Positions 8,481 to 16,271 of a stretch of DNA of 64,000 bases are shown in pieces. Origin of the DNA: Pseudomonas sp. HMWF032 (GTDB lineage Bacteria > Pseudomonadota > Gammaproteobacteria > Pseudomonadales > Pseudomonadaceae); assembly GCF_003060885.1 (NCBI RefSeq), contig NZ_QAIG01000005.1, positions 67,732 through 131,731 on the forward strand. The letters are read 5' to 3'. The notes below the pieces were generated by a model. That model did not search any database, was not told the origin of the DNA, and saw only the letters and a program-made list of their open reading frames with translations. The first letter of the stretch is position 1, and the number at the start of each line of letters is the position of its first letter. The position numbers and the translations under genes were made by a program.

Positions 8481-9602
8481 TCAGGTCCCCGACTTGATGG
8501 TGTTCCACACCCGTGTACGTACGCGTTCGGTCTTCTGCGGCAGCGGTTGCAGCACGTAGAGGGTTTTTTGCGCGGCGGCGGTCGGGGTCAGGCCGGGGTT
8601 GTCGCGGATTTCGGCGCCCACCAGTGGCATGCTGTCCTTGTTCGGGTTGGGGTAGCCGAGGAAGTCGCTGACCGGCGCAATCACCTTGGGGTCGAGCAGG
8701 TTGTTGAGGAACTCATGGGCCTCGGCGACGTTTTGCGCGCTTTTCGGGATGGCGAAGGAGTCGTACCACAGCGGCGCGCCTTCCTTCGGCAGGCGCCAGT
8801 CAACCACTACGCCGTTGCCGGCTTCCTTGGCGCGGTTGGCGAACTGGTAGAAGCTGCCCGAGTAACCGATGGCCACGCAGATGTCGCCGTTGGCGATATC
8901 GGTCATGTACTTGGCCGAGTGGAAGTAGGCGACGTGGGGGCGAATCTTCAGCATCAGCGCGCTGGCTTTCTCGTAGTCCTCGGGCTTGGTGCTGTTGGGG
9001 TCCAGGCCCAGGTAGTGCAGGGCGATCGGCAGGATATCGCCGGGCGAATCGAGCATGGCCACGCCACACTGCTTGAGCTTGCTGATGTTCTCTTCCTTGA
9101 AAATCAGGTCCCAGCTGTCCACCGGGGCATCAGCGCCGAGCACGGCTTTGACCTTGTCCGGGTTGAAGCCGATCAGCACGGTGCCGTACATGTAGGGCAC
9201 GGCGTACTGGTTGCCGGGGTCGTTGGCGGTCATCAGCTGCAGCAGGCCGGGGTCGAGGTGCTGCCAGTTGGGCAGTTTGCTCTTGTCCAGCTTCTGGAAC
9301 ACACCGGCCTTGATCTGGGTGTCGAGGAACGTGTTGGACGGCACCACCAAGTCGTAGCCGGAATTGCCGCTGAGCAGCTTGGCTTCCAGTGTTTCGTTGC
9401 TCTCGTAGACGTCCCAGGTGAGCTTGATGCCGCTTTTTTCCTGAAACTCTTTGGGCACCGCCGGGAGCATATAGTCAGCCCAGTTGTACACACGCAGTTC
9501 GCGCGGTTTCTCGGCTGTTTGCGCCTGCACCGCGCTGGTGATCAAGGTTGCGCCGCAGACAGCGACGGCGAGTAGGTGTTTGATTGTTGTCATCGTATTC
9601 AC
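8481..9602 (-). CDS. polyamine-type periplasmic binding protein (PotF/SpuD family)
   Basis: 373 residues from the most upstream start; the ATG four codons in would also serve. Signal peptide about 1-27 (ends SAVQAQ). The mature start RELRVYNWADYM is characteristic of the PotD/PotF family, as are VPSNTFLDTQIKAG and AIGYSGSFYQFA. It probably binds polyamines or acetylated polyamines in the periplasm. It lies 100 bases downstream of aphA on the same strand, matching P. aeruginosa PA1410-PA1409 (from memory). No permease or ATPase is nearby, so it must use a transporter encoded elsewhere or act as a sensor. Confidence 0.82.
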   Translation of the reverse strand: MNTMTTIKHLLAVAVCGATLITSAVQAQTAEKPRELRVYNWADYMLPAVPKEFQEKSGIKLTWDVYESNETLEAKLLSGNSGYDLVVPSNTFLDTQIKAGVFQKLDKSKLPNWQHLDPGLLQLMTANDPGNQYAVPYMYGTVLIGFNPDKVKAVLGADAPVDSWDLIFKEENISKLKQCGVAMLDSPGDILPIALHYLGLDPNSTKPEDYEKASALMLKIRPHVAYFHSAKYMTDIANGDICVAIGYSGSFYQFANRAKEAGNGVVVDWRLPKEGAPLWYDSFAIPKSAQNVAEAHEFLNNLLDPKVIAPVSDFLGYPNPNKDSMPLVGAEIRDNPGLTPTAAAQKTLYVLQPLPQKTERVRTRVWNTIKSGT

Positions 9603-9702
9603 CTTTTTAGACGTTATGAAACTCTAGATCGTCGGGTGGGGCGGGACGCGCTCGCGGTGGATGAGAAGAGCGTCAGCTGCGCCCCCCGTTCCACCCAACG
9701 CG
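9603..9702. repeat. intergenic repeat-like stem between aphA and binding-protein gene
   Basis: GGTGGGGCGGGACGCGC and the facing GCGCCCCCCGTTCCACC form a long imperfect inverted repeat around a GGTGGATG core. It resembles the repeat family at 401-477 and 10956-11027. Confidence 0.4.
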
Positions 9703-10731
9703 CTACCGGCCCTCGAAACCTTCCAGTACGTTGACGGCGTTGACCCCGATGGCTTCCACCGCATAGCCGCCTTCCATCACGAACAGCGTCGGCTTGCCGA
9801 GGGCGGCGATGCGTTGACCCATGGCCAGGTAATCCGGGCTGTCGAGCTTGAACTGGGAAATCGGGTCGTCTTTGAAGGTGTCCACGCCCAGCGACACCAC
9901 GATCACTTCAGCACCGTATTCGGCAATCCGCTGGCAAGCTTCATCCAGCGCGGCGCTCCACACGGCCCACGGGCTGCCCATCGGCAACGGGTAGTTGAAG
10001 TTGCAGCCTTCGCCCGCGCCTTCTCCATGCTCGTCGGCATAGCCGAGGAAGAACGGAAATTCATCGGCCGGGTCGCCGTGGATTGAGGCGAACAGCACGT
10101 CATTGCGGGTGTAGAAGATGTCTTGGGTGCCATTGCCGTGGTGGTAGTCGACATCTAGGATCGCCACCTTTTTGTGGCCCTGGTCGAGGAACGCCTGGGC
10201 GGCGATGGCGGCGTTGTTCAGGTAGCAGTAGCCCCCCATCAGTTCGCCGGCGGCATGGTGACCTGGCGGCCGGCACAGGGCGAAGGCGCTATGGGCGCCG
10301 GCGGCGATGGCGGCCTGGCCGCTTAGCGCCACCTGTGCGGCGCTGTAAGCGGCCTGCCAGGTGCCAGCGGTAATCGGCGCGCCGCCGTCGAAGCTGTAGT
10401 AGCCGAGTTGGCCATGCAAGTCGTTCGGGATGACCTGGCGCAGGGTGCGTGCCGGCCAGGTAAAGGGCAGCAGGTCGCCGTTGCCGTTCTGCGCTTGCCA
10501 GCGGTCCCAGGCACCCTTGAAGAAGTTCAGGTAGGCCGCGCTGTGGATGCGCTCAATCGGTGCCAGGCCGAAATCCTGCGGCGGACGCACGTCGCCGAGC
10601 TGGCGCTGTTGGACGCGTTGCAGGATATGGTCGGCGCGTTGCGGTTTCTCGAAGCAGGGCATCAACTGGCCGTCGATCAGCTCGCAGCTGCCGTGGTGCA
10701 GGTGATGGTCGTCGCTGTAAAAGGTGAGCAT
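9703..10731 (-). CDS. aphA: acetylpolyamine amidohydrolase
   Basis: 342 residues from the ATG at 10731; the open frame continues upstream without family-like sequence. It is a class II histone-deacetylase-fold zinc enzyme that removes acetyl groups from acetylputrescine and related amines in the cytoplasm. Key residues are in place: H158-H159 (RPPGHHA), zinc ligands D195, H197 and D284, and catalytic Y323 (EGGYA). These positions coincide with the Mycoplana enzyme numbering I remember. It is upstream of the polyamine-type binding protein, so uptake and deacetylation of acetylpolyamines may be linked. Confidence 0.9.
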   Translation of the reverse strand: MLTFYSDDHHLHHGSCELIDGQLMPCFEKPQRADHILQRVQQRQLGDVRPPQDFGLAPIERIHSAAYLNFFKGAWDRWQAQNGNGDLLPFTWPARTLRQVIPNDLHGQLGYYSFDGGAPITAGTWQAAYSAAQVALSGQAAIAAGAHSAFALCRPPGHHAAGELMGGYCYLNNAAIAAQAFLDQGHKKVAILDVDYHHGNGTQDIFYTRNDVLFASIHGDPADEFPFFLGYADEHGEGAGEGCNFNYPLPMGSPWAVWSAALDEACQRIAEYGAEVIVVSLGVDTFKDDPISQFKLDSPDYLAMGQRIAALGKPTLFVMEGGYAVEAIGVNAVNVLEGFEGR

Positions 10732-10854
10732 GTGACACGGCTCCAGGCTTGTTGTTGTGCCTGCATTGTTCGCCTGCATAGCCCGGATGGTGAACGCTGA
10801 CAACGGCCAAAAGGGGATCGAAGTGGCCAAGTTGCGTGGCCGCCTTGGCATTTC

Positions 10855-10918
10855 GTGGGCAGCGCTTCAGCGGCGGGCCGTTTGATCGGGGTTGTCGCGG
10901 CTGAAGCCCCTCCCACAA
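10855..10918. repeat. REP-like inverted pair
   Basis: Left arm GTGGGCAGCGCTTCAGCGGCG and right arm GTCGCGGCTGAAGCCCCTCCCAC face each other, as in the copies near 345 and 4859. Confidence 0.7.
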
Positions 10919-10955
10919 ATGCCTGTAATCACGCCACGCAGGTTCAGCCTGCAGG

Positions 10956-11027
10956 GTGGATGGCGTTCTTTTTATCCGCCAGTGTTGGTCATGGCTTGGT
11001 GGATGGAGAAAGCGTCATCCACCCTGG
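10956..11027. repeat. GGTGGATG...CATCCACC stem-loop pair
   Basis: Two elements, 10956-10981 and 10998-11027, each start with GGTGGATG; the second ends in CATCCACC and the first in the related ATCCGCC. As near 401-477, the pair lies immediately beside a REP element. Confidence 0.55.
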
Positions 11028-11076
11028 GTAACTGCCATTGCCCGTTGGGCGTTGTCGCTTCGCTCTTCAGCCCAAC

Positions 11077-12069
11077 CTACGCGCGGAAACGGCTCGGTGC
11101 CACACCGCTCCAGCGCTGAAAGGCGTGACGAAAGCTGGCGGTTTCACTGAAGCCCAGGTGCTCGGCAATCCGGCAGATTGGCCAGTCTTCCTGGCCGAGC
11201 AGGGTTTTCGCTTGCTCGAAGCGCAGTTCGTCGAGCAGTTCCTGATAGTGCGTGCCGAGTTCCTGCAGATGGCGCCGCAGGGTGCGCGGTGAGCAGTGCA
11301 TCTGTTGCGCCAGTTGTTCCAGCCCTGGTGGTGTGGGCAGCTGACTGGCGAGCAGTTGGCGTACCCGTTCGAGCCAGGCCTGGCGGGTGTAAAACTCGCT
11401 GTTCTGTTTGCGGCAGCGCGCCAGCATTTCCCGGTGCGTCACTGCATCGGCCAGTGGTAATGGCTCTTGCAGCCAGCGGGCCGGGAAGGCGAAGGCGTTG
11501 CGCGGTGCATTGAATTGCAGAGGGCAGGCGAAGCTGCGGGTGTAACGAGCGCTGTAGTCCGGTTCCGCGAAACTGAACTGTGCGGCGCTGAGTGGCAGGT
11601 TCTGGCCAAGCAGGTCGTCACTGGTGAGCTTGAGTGAGGCCAGGCACATTTCCAGGTTGAACACTTCCAGTTCAGTGCTGTGCTGGTATTCGCTGGCACT
11701 GACCCAGGCCAGCTGTCCTTCAATCTGCAAATCCAGTTTGAAGTAGGTACCAAGCAGTGCCGGATACTGCAGCAGCAGCCGCCAGGCGTCACCAAAGGTT
11801 GCACTCGACAGGGCTGCGTAACCGACCATGCCATAGGCTGATACATGCATGCGCCGACCCAGTTCCAGACCCAGGTCACGGCGTAGCTGTAATGCATTGG
11901 CGCAGACCTTCAACTCCTGGGTGCGGGTAATGCGCGTGTCGGCGCAGGCCAGGTCAGCGCTGGCAATGCCACTGTCGGCGAGCAGCTGTTGAGTCAGCTC
12001 GGGCTGTGTTGAAAACACTTCAAGAATCAGGGAAACCACATGCAAGGTGGTCAGGTGGGCATGCAACAT
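11077..12069 (-). CDS. AraC-family transcriptional regulator
   Basis: 330 residues with the OruR/ArgR-like layout: an N-terminal ligand-sensing region of the arabinose-binding type (about 15-195) and a C-terminal double helix-turn-helix (about 235-330). The C-terminus shows the usual motifs LAQQMHCSPRTLRRHLQELG and ICRIAEHLGFSETASFRHAF. The inducer is unknown. It lies upstream of aphA on the same strand, separated by 345 repeat-rich bases, so control of polyamine or amino acid genes is possible but not shown. No strong ribosome site is visible before the chosen ATG. Confidence 0.85.
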   Translation of the reverse strand: MLHAHLTTLHVVSLILEVFSTQPELTQQLLADSGIASADLACADTRITRTQELKVCANALQLRRDLGLELGRRMHVSAYGMVGYAALSSATFGDAWRLLLQYPALLGTYFKLDLQIEGQLAWVSASEYQHSTELEVFNLEMCLASLKLTSDDLLGQNLPLSAAQFSFAEPDYSARYTRSFACPLQFNAPRNAFAFPARWLQEPLPLADAVTHREMLARCRKQNSEFYTRQAWLERVRQLLASQLPTPPGLEQLAQQMHCSPRTLRRHLQELGTHYQELLDELRFEQAKTLLGQEDWPICRIAEHLGFSETASFRHAFQRWSGVAPSRFRA

Positions 12070-12160
12070 CGGAGGGACCGCAGCTGTTCTGAATGCCAGT
12101 AATTAGGCAAGAAGTATGCCGCGGTCGGCCAGTGAGCTGGCGCACGGTGGTTTGTGTACG

Positions 12161-12955
12161 TCAGCGATTACGCAGGAATGCGTTGATAAAGTCGCCCTGA
12201 TTGGGTGCTTTTTCATGGGTGGTGAAGGTCAACGTCGCCTCGTTTTCGCGCAGCTTGAGTTTCTGCGCAAAGCTGCACTGCACGGTTTTCAGGCCGTTGG
12301 CGACAGCCTGTTGCTCGTCGCCGTTCTGGCACAGGTTGGCCAGTTGGCTGACCACTTCACCGCAGAAGCTCGGCACGTTCAGGCGTTTGAGTGTGTCGTC
12401 GTCGATGGCGTTCCAGTCAACCTGGGTGTTCAGCGGCGTGTTGCAGGCCTTCGAGGCGTCCTGGTCGATCTGCTGCAGTTGCTGGGTGAAGTCGGCCACG
12501 CGCTTTTCCCGGTCGAAGCGACTCAGCTTGTCCTGAATGCCTGTTTTCTTCTGCTGCTCGTAGAGTGCCAGCAGGTTGGCCGCTTTGGTCTCTTTGCTTT
12601 TGGTTTCATTGAAGCCCAGCTCGAAGCCGTCGGTGTTTGGCAGGTACAGCTGGTAGTGCTCGCCACCCCAGCCCTGGCGCTTGATCAGCATGTTGTAGGC
12701 GCTGCCGTCGAGGGTGGTGGTGTAATCGCGCTCATCGTTACCGCGCTCGTTGACTGTGCTCAGCAGCACCACTTCATCCAGCGGGTGGTTGATGCCGCTG
12801 ACCTGGATCAGCGCCTGCTTGCCGTCGCTGCTGGGCGCGACAGTCACGCTGATGCCTTTGCCGGCATCGAACACTTGCGGGTATTTGGCCAGTTCGAGGG
12901 CGCTGGCGTTGAGGGCGAAGAGCGAAGCGGCAAGTAGCAGTGACAGCCTTGTCAT
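12161..12955 (-). CDS. exported protein of unknown function
   Basis: 264 residues with an N-terminal signal peptide (MTRLSLLLAASLFALNASA, cleavage about residue 19), hence probably periplasmic. The body is hydrophilic, with no further membrane segment, three cysteines (about 175, 202, 213) and a weak coiled-coil around 105-145. AGGACACC precedes the ATG. No domain was recognised. It stands alone between the AraC-type gene and purE, divergent from purE. Confidence 0.75.
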   Translation of the reverse strand: MTRLSLLLAASLFALNASALELAKYPQVFDAGKGISVTVAPSSDGKQALIQVSGINHPLDEVVLLSTVNERGNDERDYTTTLDGSAYNMLIKRQGWGGEHYQLYLPNTDGFELGFNETKSKETKAANLLALYEQQKKTGIQDKLSRFDREKRVADFTQQLQQIDQDASKACNTPLNTQVDWNAIDDDTLKRLNVPSFCGEVVSQLANLCQNGDEQQAVANGLKTVQCSFAQKLKLRENEATLTFTTHEKAPNQGDFINAFLRNR

Positions 12956-13108
12956 GGTGGTGTCCTAGGTTGTGATGAGCGGAGAATTATAGTGCGCCCG
13001 TTGACGCCGATATGTGCGCCAGGTCTGTTCGCGGGGTGTCTGGCAAAGTCTTGCCCGTGGCCTTCGACAAACGGTTGGGTGGGGTGCTCGCCAAGCCGGG
13101 CTTTGCGG

Positions 13109-13114
13109 TATACT
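13109..13114 (+). promoter_or_regulatory. possible -10 element of purE
   Basis: TATACT lies about 120 bases before purE, within TTTGCGGTATACTGCGC. The -35 region is not convincing. Confidence 0.35.
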
Positions 13115-13152
13115 GCGCGGCCTTTGGCGGTCCGCACCGCCATAATTCATTC

Positions 13153-13192
13153 ACTAACAAGCCACGCCTGGTTTCCAGCGTGGCTTGTTAGT
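13153..13192 (+). promoter_or_regulatory. strong stem-loop in the purE leader
   Basis: Arms of 15 perfectly matched bases (13153-13167 and 13178-13192) extend inward with TGG/CCA. The stem ends 43 bases before the purE start and is followed only by TTT, so it is a weak terminator at best. It could be an attenuator, a processing site or the end of an upstream RNA. Confidence 0.55.
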
Positions 13193-13235
13193 TTCTGCAG
13201 CGCCTACGGGCACTTGATGAAGAAGAGGCACGACG

Positions 13236-13727
13236 ATGAGCGCACTGGTTGGCGTGATCATGGGCTCCAAGTCCGATTGGTCCACCCTTAGCCACACCGC
13301 CGAGATGCTGGACAAGCTGGGCATTGCGTACGAAGTGAAGGTGGTTTCTGCCCACCGCACCCCGGACCTGCTGTTCCAGTACGCCGAAGAAGCGGAAGGC
13401 CGTGGCATTCAGGTGATTATCGCCGGTGCTGGTGGCGCGGCCCATCTGCCAGGCATGTGTGCGGCCAAGACCCACCTGCCGGTCCTCGGCGTGCCAGTGC
13501 AATCGGCGGTGCTGTCGGGCGTTGATTCGCTGCTGTCGATCGTGCAGATGCCGGCCGGTATTCCGGTTGCCACCCTGGCCATCGGCAAAGCGGGTGCCGT
13601 CAACGCCGCGTTGCTTGCCGCGAGCATCCTCGGTCACCAGCATCCGCAGTTCCATGCTGCGCTCAAGCAGTTCCGCCAGGAACAGACTGAAACCGTGCTG
13701 GACAATCCGGACCCGCGTGAGGCCTAA
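13236..13727 (+). CDS. purE: N5-carboxyaminoimidazole ribonucleotide mutase
   Basis: 163 residues, normal length for class I PurE. It moves the carboxyl group of N5-CAIR to give CAIR in purine synthesis. Signatures GSKSDW (about 11-16), SAHRTPD (about 43-49) and [12 protein letters not shown] are intact. A GAAGAGG ribosome site precedes the ATG. It is followed after 3 bases by purK, which supplies its substrate. Confidence 0.97.
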   Translation: MSALVGVIMGSKSDWSTLSHTAEMLDKLGIAYEVKVVSAHRTPDLLFQYAEEAEGRGIQVIIAGAGGAAHLPGMCAAKTHLPVLGVPVQSAVLSGVDSLLSIVQMPAGIPVATLAIGKAGAVNAALLAASILGHQHPQFHAALKQFRQEQTETVLDNPDPREA

Positions 13728-13730
13728 CCC

Positions 13731-14816
13731 ATGAAGATCGGCGTAATCGGTGGCGGCCAACTGGGCCGCATGTTGGCCCTGGCAGGTACGCCGCTGGGGA
13801 TGAACTTCGCTTTTCTCGACCCCGCGCCGGATGCCTGCGCGCAAGCGCTGGGCGAGCATATCCGCGCCGATTACGGCGATCAGGATCACCTGCGCCAACT
13901 GGCCGATGAAGTCGATCTGGTGACCTTCGAGTTTGAAAGCGTGCCGGCCGAGACCGTGGCCTTCCTCTCGCAGTTCGTCCCGGTGTACCCGTCTGCCTCC
14001 GCCCTGCGCATCGCCCGTGATCGCTGGTTCGAGAAATCCATGTTCAAGGACCTCGGCATTCCGACCCCGGATTTCGCCGATATCCAGTCGCAAGCCGACC
14101 TCGACGCTGCTGTGGCCAGTATCGGGCTGCCCGCCGTGATGAAGACCCGCACCCTGGGCTACGACGGCAAGGGCCAGAAGGTCCTGCGCAAACCCGAAGA
14201 TGTGATCGGTGCCTTTGCCGAACTGGGCAGCGTACCGTGCATCCTCGAAGGCTTCGTGCCCTTCACTGGCGAAGTGTCGCTGGTGGCGGTGCGCGCCCGT
14301 GATGGTGAAACGCGCTTCTACCCGCTGGTGCACAACCGCCATGACAGTGGCGTGTTGGCGTTGTCTATCGCCAGCAGCGATCACCCGCTGCAAGTGCTGG
14401 CCGAAGATTACGTCAGCCGCGTGCTGACCAAGCTCGACTATGTCGGCGTGCTGGCTTTCGAGTTCTTCGAAGTCGATGGCGGCCTGAAAGCCAACGAAAT
14501 CGCCCCGCGCGTCCACAACTCCGGGCACTGGACCATCGAAGGTGCCGAGTGCAGCCAGTTCGAGAACCACCTGCGCGCTGTTGCCGGCCTGCCACTGGGT
14601 TCCACCGCCAAGGTCGGCGAGAGCGCGATGCTCAACTTTATCGGTGTGGTGCCGCCGGTGGAGCAGGTTATCGCCATCGACGACTGCCGCTTGCACCACT
14701 ACGGCAAGGCTTTCAAGGCTGGGCGCAAGGTCGGCCACGCCACCCTGCGCTGTGCGGACCGTGCCACTCTGGATCTGCGGATCGCGGCTGTCGAAGCGCT
14801 GATCGCCAAGGCCTGA
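13731..14816 (+). CDS. purK: 5-(carboxyamino)imidazole ribonucleotide synthase
   Basis: 361 residues with the ATP-grasp fold. It starts KIGVIGGGQLGRMLALAG and has the ATP-binding loop TRTLGYDGKGQ near residues 140-150. The C-terminal part has NEIAPRVHNSGHWT. It carboxylates AIR with ATP and bicarbonate to give N5-CAIR for PurE. It forms a two-gene operon with purE. Confidence 0.97.
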   Translation: MKIGVIGGGQLGRMLALAGTPLGMNFAFLDPAPDACAQALGEHIRADYGDQDHLRQLADEVDLVTFEFESVPAETVAFLSQFVPVYPSASALRIARDRWFEKSMFKDLGIPTPDFADIQSQADLDAAVASIGLPAVMKTRTLGYDGKGQKVLRKPEDVIGAFAELGSVPCILEGFVPFTGEVSLVAVRARDGETRFYPLVHNRHDSGVLALSIASSDHPLQVLAEDYVSRVLTKLDYVGVLAFEFFEVDGGLKANEIAPRVHNSGHWTIEGAECSQFENHLRAVAGLPLGSTAKVGESAMLNFIGVVPPVEQVIAIDDCRLHHYGKAFKAGRKVGHATLRCADRATLDLRIAAVEALIAKA

Positions 14817-14820
14817 AAAA

Positions 14821-14853
14821 CCGCTGCGGCCGCTTCACCGGCGGCCGCAGCGG
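14821..14853 (+). terminator. 13-bp stem-loop after purK
   Basis: CCGCTGCGGCCGC and GCGGCCGCAGCGG form a perfect stem with a 7-base loop, directly after the purK stop. The plus-strand downstream sequence is not T-rich, while a T-run exists on the other strand. It may therefore stabilise or end purK transcripts only partly. Confidence 0.5.
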
Positions 14854-14929
14854 GAACCTTGGCGGCAGATATCCGTCTGATTGCGTAACGCCAGTATTGG
14901 CCCCAGCAATACACACGGAGTGACACACC

Positions 14930-15175
14930 ATGAGCATTATCGGCATCATCTTTGTCGGTCTGATCGTCGGTCTGATCGCGCGCTTTATCAAACCCGGCAA
15001 CGACAGCATGGGCTGGATCATGACCATCCTGCTGGGCGTCGGCGGCTCGATTGCTGCGACCTATGGCGGCCAGGCGCTGGGCATCTACAAGGTGGGGGAG
15101 TCCGCTGGTTTTATCGGTGCAGTAATCGGCGCGGTGGTGCTGCTGGTAATCTACGGCGCTGTTAAAAAGGGCTAA
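14930..15175 (+). CDS. GlsB/YeaQ/YmgE-family membrane protein
   Basis: 81 residues with three hydrophobic segments (about 2-20, 29-47, 57-77) and the glycine-rich signature GLIARFIKPGNDSMGWIMT of the transglycosylase-associated/GlsB family. It is a small inner-membrane protein linked to stress responses; the molecular role is unknown. ACGGAGTG provides the ribosome site. It follows purEK, as in P. aeruginosa (PA5424, from memory). Confidence 0.88.
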   Translation: MSIIGIIFVGLIVGLIARFIKPGNDSMGWIMTILLGVGGSIAATYGGQALGIYKVGESAGFIGAVIGAVVLLVIYGAVKKG

Positions 15176-15209
15176 GGCCCTGTCACTTCGCTGCCCTGTG
15201 AGCCTACCG

Positions 15210-15743
15210 ATGCGCTATCTGTTGTTACCTCTGCTGCTGCTCAGCACCCTGGCTTGCGCCGAACTGCCGGAAACCGATTGGCTGGAGCTGATGCCGCCGG
15301 AAGACCGCCAGGCCCTGGAAGACATGCCCGAGATCAGCCACCAAGGCCTTGAGCAGGACAGCGGCTTCTATAACCCCGGCGGCCTCAAGCAGCAGGATCA
15401 GAACTTGCCGGCGGTGATGTACTCGACGAAAACCGTCGCCGCCTTCGATGGTCAAGCGGTGCGCCTGGGCGGCTATCCGGTGCCACTGGAAACCGACAGC
15501 AAGGGCCACAGCACGCTGTTCTTCCTGGTTCCTTACCCCGGCGCGTGCATCCACGTCCCGCCGCCACCGCCCAACCAACTGGTGCTGGTGCGCTACCCCA
15601 AAGGCATCGAACTGGAAGACATCTACGCGCCGCTCTGGGTCAGCGGCACGCTGCAGATCGAGCAGGTCAACAATGAATTGGCAGATGCCGCATATGCCAT
15701 GCAGGCGGATCTGGTTAGAGTGGTGACCGATGACGACCTATAA
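15210..15743 (+). CDS. exported DUF3299-type protein
   Basis: 177 residues from the ATG at 15210 (a GTG at 15198 would add four). It has a signal peptide (MRYLLLPLLLLSTLACA). The body contains VRLGGYPVPLE, FFLVPYPGACIHVPPPPPNQ and ISGTL-like strands typical of the DUF3299 family of periplasmic proteins. Its function is unknown. It overlaps the reading frame of the next gene's leader, so the two are probably co-transcribed. Confidence 0.72.
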   Translation: MRYLLLPLLLLSTLACAELPETDWLELMPPEDRQALEDMPEISHQGLEQDSGFYNPGGLKQQDQNLPAVMYSTKTVAAFDGQAVRLGGYPVPLETDSKGHSTLFFLVPYPGACIHVPPPPPNQLVLVRYPKGIELEDIYAPLWVSGTLQIEQVNNELADAAYAMQADLVRVVTDDDL

Positions 15744-15759
15744 AGCCGGAGTGCCCACC

Positions 15760-16227
15760 ATGAAAGCCGCTATTGCTCTGCTGTTGTGCCTGTTCTCCGC
15801 CACCAGCATGGCCCTGGAAACCGGTGAGCGTTTGGCGCCCTGGACCCTGCTCGATCAGCATGACCAGGCCTACACCTTGGACGATCAGCTGCAAGTATTG
15901 CTGGTAGCCCGCAGCATGGACGCCGCCAAACTCGTTGACGCCGCCCTGCAGGGCAAGCCCAACGGCTATCTGGAGCAGCGCCACACGGTGTTTCTCGCCG
16001 ATATCAGCCGCATGCCGAGCATCATCGGCAAACTCTTCGCCATCCCCAAAATGCGCGAATACAACTACCGCGTCCTCCTAGACCGCGACGCCCGCATTGC
16101 CCCCCGATACCCGGCGGACAATGCCAGCGTACTTTGGCTCGATCTGCGCCAGGGCCAGCTACAGGGGCAGCGCAGTTTTACTGATGCTACCGAGTTGGCG
16201 CAGGCGTTGAAGGCGGTGGGGCGCTAG
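15760..16227 (+). CDS. small exported protein, possibly thioredoxin-fold
   Basis: 155 residues from the ATG at 15760, which follows CCGGAGTG; an ATG at 15730 lies inside the previous gene and has no signal sequence directly after it. Signal peptide about 1-19 (ends TSMA). The sequence TGERLAPWTLLDQHDQAYTL resembles the start of thioredoxin-like proteins, but there is no CxxC pair, so a redox role is not supported. Function unknown. Confidence 0.65.
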   Translation: MKAAIALLLCLFSATSMALETGERLAPWTLLDQHDQAYTLDDQLQVLLVARSMDAAKLVDAALQGKPNGYLEQRHTVFLADISRMPSIIGKLFAIPKMREYNYRVLLDRDARIAPRYPADNASVLWLDLRQGQLQGQRSFTDATELAQALKAVGR

Positions 16228-16271
16228 TTAACCTTTCGCTCAGCGCGTTGGCGTAATCAGCTTGGAGCTAC

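Larger units (their letters stand above)
10732..11076. other. intergenic region, repeat-rich
   Basis: About 345 bases between aphA and the AraC-type gene. It holds a REP pair (10855-10918), a GGTGGATG repeat pair (10956-11027) and a GTTGGGC...GCCCAACCTACG hairpin (about 11043-11081). A promoter for aphA should lie in 10735-10850, but none stands out. Confidence 0.65.

Noticed and set aside
13153..13235. Purine riboswitch before purE
   Set aside because: The stem-loop is a simple hairpin without the three-way junction or conserved loop bases of purine aptamers.
13188..14738. 516-codon minus-strand frame opposite purEK
   Set aside because: Both purE and purK are intact on the plus strand; the antisense translation has no recognisable fold.
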